Source: Dactylorhiza incarnata
Taxonomy: Eukaryota > Streptophyta > Magnoliopsida > Asparagales > Orchidaceae
Assembly: GCA_033032865.1 (NCBI GenBank)
Contig: JAWHQI010000005.1
Span: 9,386,001 to 9,450,000, forward strand
Direction of reading: 5' to 3'
Length of the DNA: 64,000 bases
The position numbers and the translations under genes were made by a program. Numbering within the stretch: the stretch's first letter is position 1; each line of letters starts with the position of its first letter. This document shows positions 1 through 11,890 of the stretch, in pieces. Below the pieces are notes generated by a model. The model was not told the DNA's origin, made no database searches, and was given only the letters and a program-made list of their open reading frames with translations.

Positions 1-895
1 AAACGCGCCCGGGCATCAAAATCGCGCATGGGAGAAAAAATCGCGCCCGGGCGAAAAAAATCGCGTCCGGGTGAAAAAAATGCGCCTGGGCGAAAAAAAT
101 GCGCGCATGCGAAAAAAACAAGCCCGGGAGAAAAAATTGCGCCCGGGGCAAAAAAACGAGCCCGGGAGAAAAAAATGCGCCCGGGCGAAAAAAAAACGCG
201 TCCGGGCGAAAAAAAATGCGCCTAGCCGCGAATTTTTCCATATGGGCGCACATTATTCGACCAATCGCGCAATTTTCGCCAGGGAACTGGTTTTTCACTC
301 TGTCGCGCGTTTTTTGCCTGGTCAAAATAATGCGCGCCCAGGAAAAAAACGCGCTCGGGCGAAAAAATCGCGCCCGGGAGAAAAAAAAGTTCCCGGGCGA
401 AATTTTCGCGCCCGGGAGAAAAAAACGCGTCCGGGCGTAAAAATCGCGTCCGGGAGAAAAAATTGCGTCCGGGAGAAAAAATTGCGCCCGGGCGAAAAAA
501 TCGCCCCCGTGCGAAAAAATGCGCCTGGGCAAAAAAAATGCGCCCGGGCGAAAAAATCGCGCCCGGGCGAAAAAATCGCGCCCGGGCAAAAAAATCGCGC
601 TCGGGCGAAAAAACACGCCCAGGCGATAAATTCGCGCCCGGGTGAAAAAAAAACGCGCCCGGGAGAAAAAAATGCGCCCGGGCGAAAAAATCTCGTCCGG
701 GTGAAAAAAACACGCGTGTCCGCGAATTTTTCCATCCGGACGCACGTTTTTTCGACCAATCGAGCAATTTTCGCCAGGGCGCTGGTTTTTCGCCCTGTCG
801 CGCATTTTTTGCCCGGGCAAAATAATGCGCGCCCGGGGGAAAATGCGCACCTGGGCGAAAAAATTGCGCTTGGGCGAAAAGTGCGCGTCTTAAAA
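1..895. repeat. Minisatellite array A (GCGCCCGGGCGAAAAA type)
   Basis: Degenerate tandem units of about 17-20 bp alternate a GC core (GCGCCCGGGCG or CGTCCGGGCG) with an A5-A8 run. The array starts before the window. The same unit occurs at 27360-27838 (opposite orientation) and 43155-43323. Long open frames on both strands here are a by-product of the stop-poor repeat, not genes. Core CCCGGG is self-complementary, so units can pair with each other. Confidence 0.9.
228..835. repeat. Higher-order repeat within minisatellite A
   Basis: A distinct block of about 118 bp (from the CGCGAATTTTTCCAT motif through TTCGACCAATCG and CAAAATAATGCGCGCCC) occurs at 228-345 and again at 720-835, separated by about 490 bp of simple units. 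Inside these blocks the A-runs switch to T-runs, so the unit orientation flips. This is a higher-order period laid over the short unit. Confidence 0.75.
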
Positions 896-1248
896 CATAT
901 TGTGTAATTTAATGCATTCGGCGCTGACGCCTATTTTGAGTTTTATAAAATTATTGTAAAACGTCAATTACAATACCAATTTCATCATTCAGCCGAACAA
1001 CTTTTGTGCCTCAATTCCAATTCTATTGACTGAATTCAATCCTACTGCCGAACAACAAAATTGGAATTACGTAAAAAGCCAATTCATGTAAATATTGGTT
1101 TTCGTCGAAAAGCCAATTCCAAAAACTCAATTCCATTCTAACGAACGGACCCTTAGTGTTTGTAATGCTTGTATAATCTGATCAAAGATTTATTTGGTTA
1201 ATTCAATGCAATGTTGATTATGAAAATTTTATTAAAGAATTTTTAACT
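896..1248. other. AT-rich spacer with AATTCCAATTC-type MITE-like tail
   Basis: No gene seen. The stretch is rich in AATTCC/GGAATT words and ends near 1150 with AACGAACGGACCCTTA, close to the AACGAACGGGCCCTTA that ends a similar stretch after the third minisatellite (about 43518). This looks like the end of a small DNA transposon that accompanies the minisatellite, but I could not find its other terminus. Confidence 0.35.
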
Positions 1249-1353
1249 TAGACTTAGGGTGCTGTTATAAGCAAATCCTTTTTGGTTGCTAGCAAACCAA
1301 TTTCTATGAGTTATTATGCGTCTTTTGAAAATACGTTTTGTACATGCATTTTC

Positions 1354-1424
1354 AGGAAAAGTGTTCAACACGAAAGTTGTAGATCTCGACGAGATCTACA
1401 ACTTTCGTGTTGAACACTTTTCCT
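1354..1424. repeat. Perfect 35-bp-arm palindrome in the MITE
   Basis: Left arm 1354-1388 and right arm 1390-1424 are exact reverse complements around a single base at 1389. The arms start AGGAAAAGTGTTC and meet at GATCTCGACGAGATC. A second copy of the same palindrome begins at about 1519 and resumes at 7605 after the E1 insertion. Such a sequence would fold into a long hairpin as DNA or RNA. Confidence 0.9.
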
Positions 1425-1538
1425 AAAAATAAATGTACAAGGCGTATTTTCTTGTTATTTTCAAAAATTCACTATAGTTGCGATCATGGCGATTTTAGGG
1501 CCTTGTGCGTGCATTTTTAGGAAAATTGTTCAACACGA

Positions 1539-2369
1539 TGTTGGGCTAGAGAGCACGCAAGCCCGACCAGAGCACCTGCAAATTAGTTCGAGCAAGTACC
1601 TACACTACCGCTTAGCGGTATGCCGATACACAACCAAAAACACAGCACAAAATAACAACAATAAAGGTGACACACAGATATAACGTGGAAACCCAATAAG
1701 GTGAAAACCACGGGACGATCGGAGTCCAACCCGGAAAGCCGCCACTAAAAATGTGTAAAACAGATAGGCAATTACAAGGCTTTCCCTCCTCGATCCACAC
1801 AGGATCTTCACCAACTTCGCACCACACAATAATACACAATAAATAGTAGCAGAAAAATTGCAAGTTACCGACAATGGCGGACGAGACGGATTACACAAAT
1901 CCTCTCCAAGATGCCTCTTCGAATCCTTGCCAAAGTCTGCTCCAGATCCAATCCGTGTAGGCAAAGTGTTCCTCGTCAACGTCACAGAGACGTCCGAAAG
2001 CTCTCTCCAAACTAAGACACTTGCCACAAAGGCCTCTCTAGAAACTCTTTCAATGCTTGAGATGGGAGAGAAGTGGATGCTTTACCCCTCCTCCTTCATG
2101 CCTATTTATAAGGCCAAAACCAAGGGGTAGATGGTGGTAGATAGCATGTGGAGGAAGCTTCCTTGAAGCTTCCCTCGGTCAAAGAACACATGTCGAATAA
2201 TATGAAGCTTCCTTTGGCCACCTTCCTAGAAGCTTCCTTCAAGAGCACATGTTGATTTCATAGTCAACGACGGCTAACCCTTTTCACACTTGGCATGAAA
2301 CACATGCTTGAAAAGCATGGTCAAAAGGTGGCTAGCCTCTTTCACACTTAGGAGAAAATTATCTCATCA
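1539..2369 (-). repeat. E1 3' LTR
   Basis: 831 bp, TGTTGGGC...CTCATCA, matching 6769-7599. On the element strand this is the 3' LTR because the polypurine tract flanks its inner side. Confidence 0.95.
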
Positions 2370-2383
2370 GATCTCCCCCTTTT
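2370..2383 (-). promoter_or_regulatory. E1 polypurine tract
   Basis: On the minus strand AAAAGGGGGAGATC abuts the 3' LTR exactly; this is the expected plus-strand DNA priming site. Confidence 0.85.
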
Positions 2384-2564
2384 CAACTAAGTGAAGAAAC
2401 TTGTCATTCTAACAATCTTCCTTCAAAACTCCAATTTGCCTCCCACTAGGGCCTCCATCAACATGTCTCCCCTTTGATCAATAGATTTAGCGCCATCAAA
2501 CTCGAATCCACAGTTTTCTCCACAAAGGACGGGAACTGTACCCAACAATTCATCCCCATTGCAC

Positions 2565-5500
2565 TTATGTGGAAGAGATCGCCATGCCAGCGATCCTCAC
2601 ACAATGCTCAAACTTCCCCCTCGACACGGTCTTCGTAAGCATATCTGCTCCATTGTCATCCGTGTGCACCTTCTGCAAATCCAGCTCTCTCTGCTCTAGA
2701 GTATCCCGTATCCAATGATACCGCGTGTCAATATGTTTGGATCTCGAGTGGAAGGTGGGGTTCTTCCCTAAATGAATCGCGCTCTGACTGTCGCATAAGA
2801 GTGTGTAGCGCTCCTGAGTGAAACCCAGCTCTTTGATGAAACGTTTCATCCAAAGAAGCTCTTTTCCTGCCTCAGTGACTGCAATAAATTCTGCCTCCGT
2901 AGTCGAAAGTGCAACGCACTTCTGCAGTCTCGACTGCCATGACACAGCTCCCCCTGCAAATAGGATCAGGTACCCAGAGGTCGATCTTCTAGAGTCCAAT
3001 CTCCAGCCATATCAGCATCAGTGTAGCCCAGTAGCTCCGGCTCACTATCTCCAAACCTTAACGTCAAGTCTGACGTCCCATGCAAGTACCTCAGAATCCA
3101 TTTCACAGCGCTCCAATGTTCTCTTCCGGGATTGGAGAGAAACCTGCTCACAGTGCCTACAACATGCGCTATATCAGGGCGAGTGCATACCATGGCATAC
3201 ATAAGACTACCAACTGCAGAAGCATAAGGGACCTTCTGCATCTCCTCTTTCTCCTCAGGTGTGCTCGGGCACTGGTCAGCGGTACGTCTGAAGTGAGCTG
3301 CAAGCGGCGTGCTCACCTTCTTCACCTGATCCATACTAAATCTCTGTAGCACCTTCCTGATATATCTTTCCTGAAATAACCAAAGTAACTTGGAGCCTCT
3401 ATCTCTCCGAATATGCATCCCTAGGATGGTCTTCGCAGCTCCCAAGTCCTTCATCGCAAATGTGGAGCTCAACTGCCGCTTCAGCTTGGCAATGCGCGCA
3501 ATGCTCCTCCCAACTATCATCATGTCATCGACATGAAGGAGAAAAATAATGAAATCCTATGGAGCGTACTGCTTCACAAACACGCAGTGATCAAGGGTGG
3601 TCCTCCTGAAGTCGATCTCCCCCATAAAAGCATCGAACTTCTTGTACCACTGTCGCGGGGCCTGCTTCAGGCCATATAAGCTCTTCTTTAGGCGACAGAG
3701 TAGGCTCTCCTTCCCTTTCACCTTAAAACCTTCAGGCTGCTCCATATAAAGCTCCTCCTCAAGATCGCCATGCAGAAAGGCGGTCTTGACATCCATCTGC
3801 TCAATTTCCAGGTCTAGCCTTGCAGCAAGGCCAAGAACAACCCGAATAGACGACATCTTCACAACATGAGAGAAGATCTCATCAAAATCAACTCCCTGTT
3901 TCTGACTGAAACCCTTCACCACTAATCGTGTCTTGTATCTGAGTGGTGTCGAGGGGTCTCCCTGCTTTACTCTAAAAATCCACCGATTCTTTAGAGCCTT
4001 CTTGCCCTTAGGCAATCATACCAGATCATAAGTATGGTTCTCATGCAGAGACTGCATCTCCTCCTGCATAGCAACCATCCACTCTTTCTTCTCTGAGTTC
4101 TGCACTGCTTCATCAAAGCACTCGGGCTCCCCCGCATCAGTCAACAAAATATACTAAGTAGCAGAGTATCTCGAAGATGGTTGTCTGACACGATCAGACC
4201 TCCGTGGAGCGAGCTCAGCTGCTGGTATGGGCACTTCATCAATGATGTCCTCTGTAGGCTCGCCATCATTCATGTCCTCATGGCCTGGAAGTGGCTCAAC
4301 GCCCTGCACTGGATCAGGCTCTACGACCTCCTCAATATCGTCACCTCCAGTCATAGGAGACTCTTCATCAGTGCGAGAGTCAGCCTTCTCAGTCTTTTTA
4401 GGATCAAGCATAGTCTGATCCTCACAAAATATGGCGTCGCGACTGAGTACAAGTTTCTTCTTAACCGGATCAAAGAACCTGTAGCCAAACTCGCCGCTGC
4501 GTCCATATCCCAAAAATATGTATTGACGGGTCTTAAAATCTAACTTCGATCTTTCATCCCGAGGGATGTGCACAAAGGCTTTGCAGCCAAAGACCCTCAA
4601 GTGACTATACGAAGGGTCCTTCCCATACCAGACTTTATCAGGAACATCCTCCTGCAATGCATAACTGGGAGATAGGTTGATGACGTGTGCAGCTGTGTAT
4701 AAAGCCTCACCCAAAACATGCCAGGTAGCTTTGACTCAGATAGCATGCACCTCACCCTCTCCATCAAGGTTCGGTTCATCCTTTCAGCTACGTCATTCAG
4801 CTGCGACGTCTTGGGCGGAGTCTTTTCATGTCTGATCCCTTGCTCTCTGCAATACTCATCAAAAGGACCAATATACTCTCTCCCGTTGTCGAACCTGATG
4901 CACTTTAACTTATTCCCAGATTGCCTCTCCACCTCAGCGTGGAATCTCCGAAAAATGTCGAGAACCTCACCTTTGGTCTTAATAGCATAGACCCAAAGTT
5001 TTCTCGAATAGTCATCAATGAACGTCACGAAGTAAGATGCTCCTCCTCTCGTCTGGACCTTCAGTGGCCCGCAGACATCAGTATGTACGAGCTCTAGTGG
5101 CTCGGATCTTCTTGTGGAAGTATGGCTCTGGAATGATACTCTATTCTGCTTTCCAGCCATGCAATGGTCACATCTCTCTAACTGATCCACAGATAGATCA
5201 GAGATCATCTTCTTTCGGGAGAAACATCCCAGACCCTTCTTGCTAATGTGACTCAGTCTCCTATGCCATAGGGATGTAGATTCCCCATCTCTAACGGTGT
5301 TGTCTTGAGCAGCTTCAGGTCTCCCCTCCATATAGTATAGGACAATGTCTCTATAACCTCTGGCCACTACCAACGACCCCTTGATTAACTTCCAAAAATC
5401 TCCACCAAAGACACTTAAGTGTCCTTCATCACCTAGCTTCTCAACTGAAACTAGGTTGAAGAGGATGTCAGGTACATGTCGCACATCTCTTAGGATCATC

Positions 5501-6564
5501 AATCCTCCAGTGCTCGTTTTCAGGTGCATATCTCGTCTTCCGATGACTTTAGACGTGTCACCATTGCCCATCCTAAGCACCCCACAATCGTGAGTAGTGT
5601 AGGTGGCAAATAACTCCCTGTTGTGGGAGACATGTGCAAAAGCACCCGAATCAACAATCCAGCTTCGGTCATCACAAGAGAGTGCAGCTGTGACGTCATC
5701 TCCAACAATGATGACATCGTCCTCTATAGATGCAATAGCTGCAGTGTGACTCTCCTTCCTATCATCAGTAGCAACTCCTTTCTTCCTTTCGTCATTCTTC
5801 AGAGAATAACAGAACTTCTGAATATGCCCCTTCTTATGACAATAGTGGCACTCCACATTTTGATAACGTGACTTGGACTTCCCCCTGCTTTGTCCTCTCT
5901 CGCTCTTCCTTTCTCTACTCTTGCTCCTGCCTCTCCCCCTGGGCTCAGTGTAGAGGATGTCAGCTCGTGAAGAAGAGCCTGATATCCCTTGAGACTTTCT
6001 TCTCACCTCTTCGTTCAGGATGCCAGTCTTGGCAATCTCCATAGTAATGATACCCCCAGGAGAGGAGTTGATTAGAGAAACTCTAACCATCTCCCAAGAG
6101 TCTGGAAGAGACTTCAGCAGCCATAATGCATTGACCTCATCCTCGAAGGTCACCTTCATAGCAGTAAGTTGATCAATAATACCTTGGAACTCGTTCACAT
6201 GATCCAAGATAGGGGATCCCTCTTTGTATCTGAACTCCCCCAGCTTCTTCAGTAGATATAGCTTGTTGATGCCAGTACTCTTGGCATACAATGTTTCCAA
6301 GGTCTTCCAAAGGATTTTCGCGTCAACAATACTCGCGACATGATTATAGATGTTTGGTTCTACGAACCGTCTGATGAATCCGCATAACTTCCGGTGCTCC
6401 ACCTTTCACTTATTTGGATCCATGTCTTTAGGCATCTCCTCAAAGATAGGAGTATGGCATCCCTTGGCGTAGATGAGATCTTCCATCAGTAAGTGCCACT
6501 AGTGATAGTTTGCGCCGTTTAATTTCACCATTTGCTCGGAACTCGAACCTGAAGTAGATTCCAT
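2565..6564 (-). pseudogene. E1 gag-pol polyprotein (copia), degenerate
   Basis: The ATG at 6564-6562 opens a gag of the UBN2 type. Domains in order: CCHC zinc knuckle CX2CX4HX4C (about 5855-5813); aspartic protease WIVDSGA (about 5662-5635); GAG-pre-integrase with LWHRRLSH and a CX2C pair (about 5265-5150); integrase core with HTD, DNG and the E of VAERMN (about 5085-4766); RT (4015 to about 3100) with HVDDM in place of the usual YVDDM; RNase H with TEAEF. Breaks seen: in-frame stops in gag (one at 6408-6406, one further upstream), a 1-nt frameshift in a G run near 4711, TAG near 4153, TGA near 4017, TAG just before HVDDM near 3555, and a 1-nt frameshift near 3000. It cannot make a full polyprotein; mobilisation would need help in trans. 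Confidence 0.9.
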
Positions 6565-6754
6565 TATGCTCTGTCAATTGATCAGACTAACCTCAGTTCT
6601 CTGAGCCGATTATTTCCAAGAAGAAAATCAAAGAAGATAGGGAGCATACCAATAGTCGTCACCTACCGAACCCGATCACCAACCCGAAATATTCGATCGG
6701 CTCGTCTCAAATCTCAAATAGGTCAGCCTGATATATGCTCTAATAATGAACCTC

Positions 6755-6766
6755 GCTTTGATACCA
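6755..6766 (-). promoter_or_regulatory. E1 primer-binding site (initiator Met tRNA)
   Basis: Minus strand reads TGGTATCAAAGC, one base from the plant initiator-Met complement TGGTATCAGAGC, two bases inside the 5' LTR. Confidence 0.85.
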
Positions 6767-6768
6767 CT

Positions 6769-7599
6769 TGTTGGGCTAGAGAGCACGCAAGCCCGACCAG
6801 AGCACCTGCAAATTAGTTCGAGCAAGTACCTACACGACCGCTTAGCGGTATGCCAATAAACAACCAAAAACACATCACAAAATAACAACAATAAATGTGA
6901 CACACAGATATAACGTGGAAACTCAATATGGTGAAAACCACGGGACGATCGGAGTCCAACCCGGAAAGCCGCCACTAAAAATCTGTAAAACAGATAGGCA
7001 ATTACAAGGCTTTCCCTCCTCGATCCACACAGGATCTTCACCAACTTCGCACCACACAATAATACATAATAAACAGTAGCAGAAAAATTGAAAGTTACCG
7101 ACAATGGCGGACGAGACAGATTACACAAATCCTCTCCAAGATGCCTCTTCGAATCCTTGCCAAAGTCTGCTCCAGATCCAATCCGTGTAGGCGTTGTATT
7201 CCTCGTCAACGTCACAGAGACGTCCGAAAGCTCTCTCCAAACTAAGACACTTGCCACAAAGGCCTCTCTAGAAACTCTTTCAATGCTTGAGATGGGAGAG
7301 AAGTGGATGTCTTACCCCTCCTCCTTCATGCCTATTTATAAGGCCAAAACCAAGGGGTAGATGGTGGTAGATAGCATGTGGAGGAAGCTTCCTTGAAGCT
7401 TCCCTCGGTCAAAGAACACATGTCGAATAATATGAAGCTTCCTTTGGCCACCTTCCTAGAAGCTTCCTTCAAGAGCACATGTTGATTTCATAGTCAACGA
7501 CGGCTAACCTTTTTCACACTTGGCATGAAACACATGCTTGAAAAGCATGGTCAAAAGGTGGCTAGCCTCTTTCACACTTAGGAGAAAATTATCTCATCA
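6769..7599 (-). repeat. E1 5' LTR
   Basis: 831 bp, the promoter-bearing copy. A minus-strand TATAAATA lies at 7340-7333. The 3' LTR has the same box at 2110-2103. Confidence 0.95.
7333..7340 (-). promoter_or_regulatory. TATA box of E1 5' LTR
   Basis: Minus strand TATAAATA inside CTTATAAATAGGC, about 570 bp upstream of the inner LTR edge. The same TATAAATAG core recurs in most LTR promoters of this window. Confidence 0.65.
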
Positions 7600-7924
7600 C
7601 ACGAAAGTTGTAGATCTCGACGAGATCTACAATTTTCGTGTTGAACACTTTTCCTAAAAATGCATGTACAAAGTGTATTTTCAAAAGGCGCATAATAACT
7701 CATAGAAATTGGTTTGCTAGCAACCAAAAAGGGTTTGCTTATAACAGCACCCTAGACTTATTCCATTCGTTTTATTTTGTGGCTTACGAATGATTTTTTA
7801 TGAACCTAAAGTTTTGATAAATAAGTTTGATATAATTCATTCATAGGATGAGATGCATAATTTGATGTAATTCTTTAGGAAATTTCCAAATGTATTATTC
7901 ATTTTTGATTATTCATAAATAAGT

Positions 7925-9400
7925 TTTGCTCTGGAATATCAAAAGCTTAAGTATGACGGTGTTTGATAATATATATTTTATATACTTTATATCCATATAT
8001 TTCATTATTAAATTAAAGTAAATTAGCTTGGCTTCGTACATTTTTACGCTTAATTAATATATTTCTTTAGTTTCAGATCAATTGGAGACAACAAGATAAT
8101 TTTGAATCAAAAGGTAGTGCTTGGTAGGAGTTTTGGAGCAGTTTTCGAAAACTCACTAAGTACACACCCTGGTACACGTTGTGCACTCAGGACATGCTAG
8201 CATGATCGTGTTTCCAGCAATTTTAGCATGCTATGGTCTGCAGATAGATTAGTTTTAATTTGACATGCCCAGGTACATGCTCTGCACCTAGGGCGTGTTC
8301 CGCTCATTATATTTCCAGTTCGCCTTAAGGACGTGAAGACCAGCCAACTTATCTTTTATTTGACACGCCCTGGTACACACCGTGTAGCAGGGCATGTCGC
8401 CATCGGCTACAACACATAACTCAACATTCAAGCCATGGCGGGTAACAACATCGTTCGCAAAGAACACACTCTAGGTACACGTCATACAACCAGGGCGCGT
8501 AATCTGATTTATGACCAAAACATCATTTTTACTCCCAGACGTTTCCCGGGCTTTCAAGTTGGCAGTTTTACAGGTACACACCCTCGGTCTACGCCGTGTA
8601 CCCTGGGTATGTACTCCAGAATTTCCCACCTTGTAATTCAAGCAGCGTAGGCGACTGATACTCTGGTTCTTAGCTAGTTTTCTTCATTTTATTTCTTATA
8701 TAGTTGTTTTCAAGAGAGAAAGAGAGAATGCTCTTCATGTAAAGGTTGGCTTGAAATTTTGTAAATTTTCCTTGATCAAGTTTTCTTAATCTTTTTTTGT
8801 ACCAATCATTCATCATGATAAATGTCTAAATTTTCATAGCACTTAATCATTATGAACTTTGAGATAAATTATTAATATATGTCTCTTTTGTTTTAATAAG
8901 ATTTTATTTAGAAATCTTAGGTTTACCTTTAATTTTTATTGTTGTTTTCATATTTTAGGTATATATTAATCAACCTATATCCATATTCTAGTTAGTTGAG
9001 AGATTTGTGGGTACGAGTAGATCACTTAATGATAAAAAGAGTTGCATGCAACCCTCAAGAGACATAAATCTTTCAGATTGTAGTCAAATCCAATAGAGGG
9101 GTTCACCTCCTAAAACAATCTTTAGGGGTGTTGATTATAGAAAGGAATTTTGGTTGATAAGCCTAATATTAGGCGGTAGTATTCCTCTAACGAGGTGCTA
9201 TCATAATTTTGGAACCTCCACGGTCAAGATTATCTATTAAGATGCTTATGAGTCAAATTGAGTTTTAATATTTCTTTAAAAAAGATTCTATATAAAATAC
9301 TTTTTTTCTCTTATTTCTCTCTTATCACTTTGTTTATCTTTTTATTTTTATTTTTGAACATTATAAAACCACAATCCGTAGATAAAATAATAGTAATTTA
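7925..9400 (+). mobile_element. Tat-type gypsy LTR remnant
   Basis: At 7925-7963 the sequence TTTTGCTCTGGAAT followed by CAAAAGCTTAAGTATG nearly equals the sequence just before the 3' LTR of the LARD (16292-16330), so it marks the inner end of a related element and the next base run (TTTGATAAT) the start of its LTR. The following 1.4 kb is AT-rich, non-coding and contains the palindromic repeats at 8161-8611. The far LTR edge is not clear and no second LTR or target duplication was found. Confidence 0.5.
8161..8611. repeat. Five divergent ~100-bp repeats, each with a palindromic core
   Basis: Imperfect palindromes of about 35 bp of the form ACACGCCCTGGTACAC followed by its complement occur at about 8161-8197, 8262-8299, 8362-8399, 8461-8500 and 8572-8611. 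Spacing is about 100 bp. The sequence between them is diverged but shares short words such as TTTTAATTTGACA before copies 2 and 3. Confidence 0.75.
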
Positions 9401-9439
9401 GTGAGTATGAGTAATCAACAAACCCATAAAATACAACAC

Positions 9440-9930
9440 TTGAAATTATGAGAGTGCACAGTGTATCTCTGAGTATTCTCTAGGGGGGAGTGAATAGAGA
9501 TTTAAATCTTTTACCCTTAAATAAGCACACACAATAAAAATTACTTTAATAACTACGCAATCAGCACAACCAATACAGAATAAAATAAACACTGTAAATA
9601 GAAAACAATAAATGGTAAAGGGACAACACAGAAAAACACAACTCAGAAGACACAAAATTTTTATAGTGGTTCCCCAAAATGTGGGTTGTCCACTCTTCTA
9701 CCATCTTGGTAGGATTACACTATCTAGTGCGTGAGTCATTTGATAAGGAGACTCTCAGAACCAACGCTAAGTCTTTTGATAAGAAGGCTCTTAGAACGAC
9801 ACACTGAGTCTTTTGACAATGAGACTCTTAGAACCACTGAGTCTTTTGATAAGGAGACCCTTATAACCAACTGAATCCTTTAGAGAGGGATTCTTAGGAC
9901 TCTTTTGAAAGATATGAGTTTAATTAAACT
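9440..9930 (-). mobile_element. SIRE-like copia LTR fragment
   Basis: Shares layout and words with the next region: CTCTAGGGGGGAGTGAATAG, GACAACACAGAAAAACACA and TTTATAGTGGTTCCC. These features are typical of one edge of SIRE-type copia LTRs read on the minus strand. Several GAGTCTTTTGATAAGGAGAC words repeat at 9733-9880. Boundaries are uncertain and no coding is present. Confidence 0.4.
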
Positions 9931-11493
9931 ACACCTAGAGGGCGGGTCGGGGGTGGGGTCGGGGGGGGGGGGGGGGGGTGATTAGGTGTTTTCAAAGTTA
10001 ATTGCTACTTTAAAATCTAGCTAGCACAACACAGAAGCAACACAGAAAACACACGAGATTTATAGTGGTTCCCTACAAGACAATGTGTCTAAAGGTAGTC
10101 CATTGTCCCTCCCACCTATCTAGAAATAATCTAGACTAGGCAACTTCTCCCACTTCTCATATCTCTTCTCAATAAGCAGATCTTACAACTCAGGCTCACA
10201 TAGAACCCTACCAACAACTCAGACTTTACAAGTCCTACAATAACTCAGCTCTTCACTAAGATCCTACCAAACTCAGGCTCACAAAGAACCCTACCAACAA
10301 CTCAGATCTGTAACAAGATCCTACAGGCTCAGGCTCACAAAGAACCCTACCGAACTCAGGCTCACATAGAACCCTACCAACTCAGATCTGTTACAAGATC
10401 CTACAAGCTCAGACTCACAAAGAACCCTACAGGGTAATACAGATGAGTTTGTTGATGTAGAAGAGAAGGCTTCAAGATAAAAGCTTTGATTAAGCAGACT
10501 TCTTCTTCTTGCAAATGTAAGCTCAGAGATCTTGTGAATCACTGAACCTTTCTATAGAATCTTCTCTTGACCTTCACATCACAGCAATGAAGACTTCTTC
10601 TTGTTAATTATTTTCCCTCTTTTCTGTTAGTATGTCCGAGAATAATTGTGAGAGAGAATACTAAGAAGAAGTAGTTCTGTAATCGAAAAAGTCTCTCTTT
10701 TATACTCCTCTGCAATTTTGCATAAAGGCCCTTATTGATTATTCCATAATCAATATGCCAGCTTGAAAATGTTGACATAATTGGTATAATATTTTATCAT
10801 AAATGTCTTGTCGTTCTTGAAACTTGCAGAATATATAAATAATAATATTCTTCATTAAACACTATGTAACGAATATATTCTATAGAGAATATATCATTTA
10901 TTACTACTTGATTCATGCACAAGATGAGCGGCGTGCACATTCCCTGTATTTCAATTTCCGAGTAGTCGGCACATTAAATGCACCTCAGCATCTGTTACGA
11001 CGATAAATTTCTTCTAGCCGATATCATCTTGATCATCTCAACGATATGTAATCTTCACGACGATATCGTCGACTGATGAATAGTAAAATATACGTATTTT
11101 CTATATAGTTTCTTATATAGTTTTATACAAAATTTGTAATATTTCTTGTTAATTATTAAATAAATGACTTGTTTTTACTTATATTTATACATATATATTT
11201 ATATGTAAAAATGAATTATTTAAGTATATATATTAAATAAAAACTATGTAAATGTATATGTAAATATTTATGTAAATATATATATGTAAATGTATATTTT
11301 AAGTATTTAAAAATATATGTAAATATAAATAAAAACTATAATATATTTATATATATATATATATTAAGTTAATAAAAATAGTTATTATTATTATTATTAT
11401 TAAGTTATTTTATAATTAAAGTTAATATATATATTAAATCTGTAAATATATATAATATATATAAATATGTTCTTGTGTTTACACATAAGAACA

Positions 11494-11557
11494 GTTGGCC
11501 TAGTGGATAAGTTCTTAATGCTCTCTCTATAGGTGGCATGATCGAAACCAGGCCAGC
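11494..11557 (+). ncRNA. tRNA-like (Pol III box A/B) segment in LARD 5' LTR
   Basis: TGGCCTAGTGG (11496-11506) fits a tRNA box A (TRGCNNAGYGG), and GATCGAAACC (11540-11549) resembles box B (GGTTCGANNCC) at a tRNA-like spacing of about 34 bp between boxes. No acceptor stem closes around it, so it is not a tRNA gene. The identical segment lies in the 3' LTR at 16757-16810. It could drive Pol III transcription or derive from a captured SINE head. Confidence 0.5.
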
Positions 11558-11882
11558 GCGTTTTGCCTGGATTTAACCCGCTGCCCGCTGCCTGCCCGCT
11601 GCCCGCCCCTGCTGCCCGCGCCCGCCAGCTATCCGCAGCCCAGCTCAGCCCAACTCACTCCTCCAGCGCAACCAGCTATCCGCACTCCAGTTGCTACCCG
11701 CCAACTCGCCTCCATGTGTAACTCTCCCGCCAGCCCAGCTCACTCCTCCAGCGCAACCAGCTGCTCCTCCGGCTCTCCACTTCCAGCAAGTGCTCAAGTC
11801 AACATTTGCTTCCTCCAGTCAAACTCCAGCTGCCTCCCACCAAGCTTTTCCTTTTTTTGTTATTGGCACCCCACCTTTTGCC

Positions 11883-11890
11883 TATAAATA
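11883..11890 (+). promoter_or_regulatory. TATA box of LARD 5' LTR
   Basis: TATAAATA within CCTATAAATAAGAGGGG; the 3' LTR copy is at 17081-17088. Confidence 0.65.

Larger units (their letters stand above)
1539..7599 (-). mobile_element. Ty1/copia retrotransposon E1, full length, defective
   Basis: A 6,061-bp element on the minus strand with two 831-bp LTRs starting TG and ending CA, 5-bp target duplication CACGA (1534-1538 and 7600-7604), an initiator-Met primer site (6755-6766) and a polypurine tract (2370-2383). Domain order gag, protease, integrase, RT, RNase H is the copia order. LTRs differ at about 19 positions by eye (about 2.3%), so insertion is fairly recent. Coding is broken by several stops and frameshifts. 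It inserted into the second palindrome of the MITE. Confidence 0.95.
1257..7752. mobile_element. Hairpin-rich MITE-like DNA element, split by copia E1
   Basis: The outer ends are a long inverted repeat: GGGTGCTGTTATAAGCAAA at 1257 and its complement ending at 7752, with the match extending about 90 bp inward. It is bounded by exact 8-bp direct repeats TAGACTTA (1249-1256 and 7753-7760), typical of hAT-type insertion. Without E1 and one E1 target copy the element is about 430 bp and non-coding. It carries two 71-bp near-perfect palindromes, one intact (1354-1424) and one cut by E1. An alternative reading with TAGGGTG ends would leave only a 4-bp repeat, so the 8-bp reading is preferred. Confidence 0.75.

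Noticed and set aside
28..907. Long Lys/Arg/Pro-rich and Phe/Pro-rich frames on both strands
   Set aside because: They follow the minisatellite unit in several frames at once and have no domain; the same happens in arrays B (27096-27886) and C.
9446..10542. Small frames in the SIRE-like LTR region
   Set aside because: Short, low-complexity, no homology; the region is LTR.
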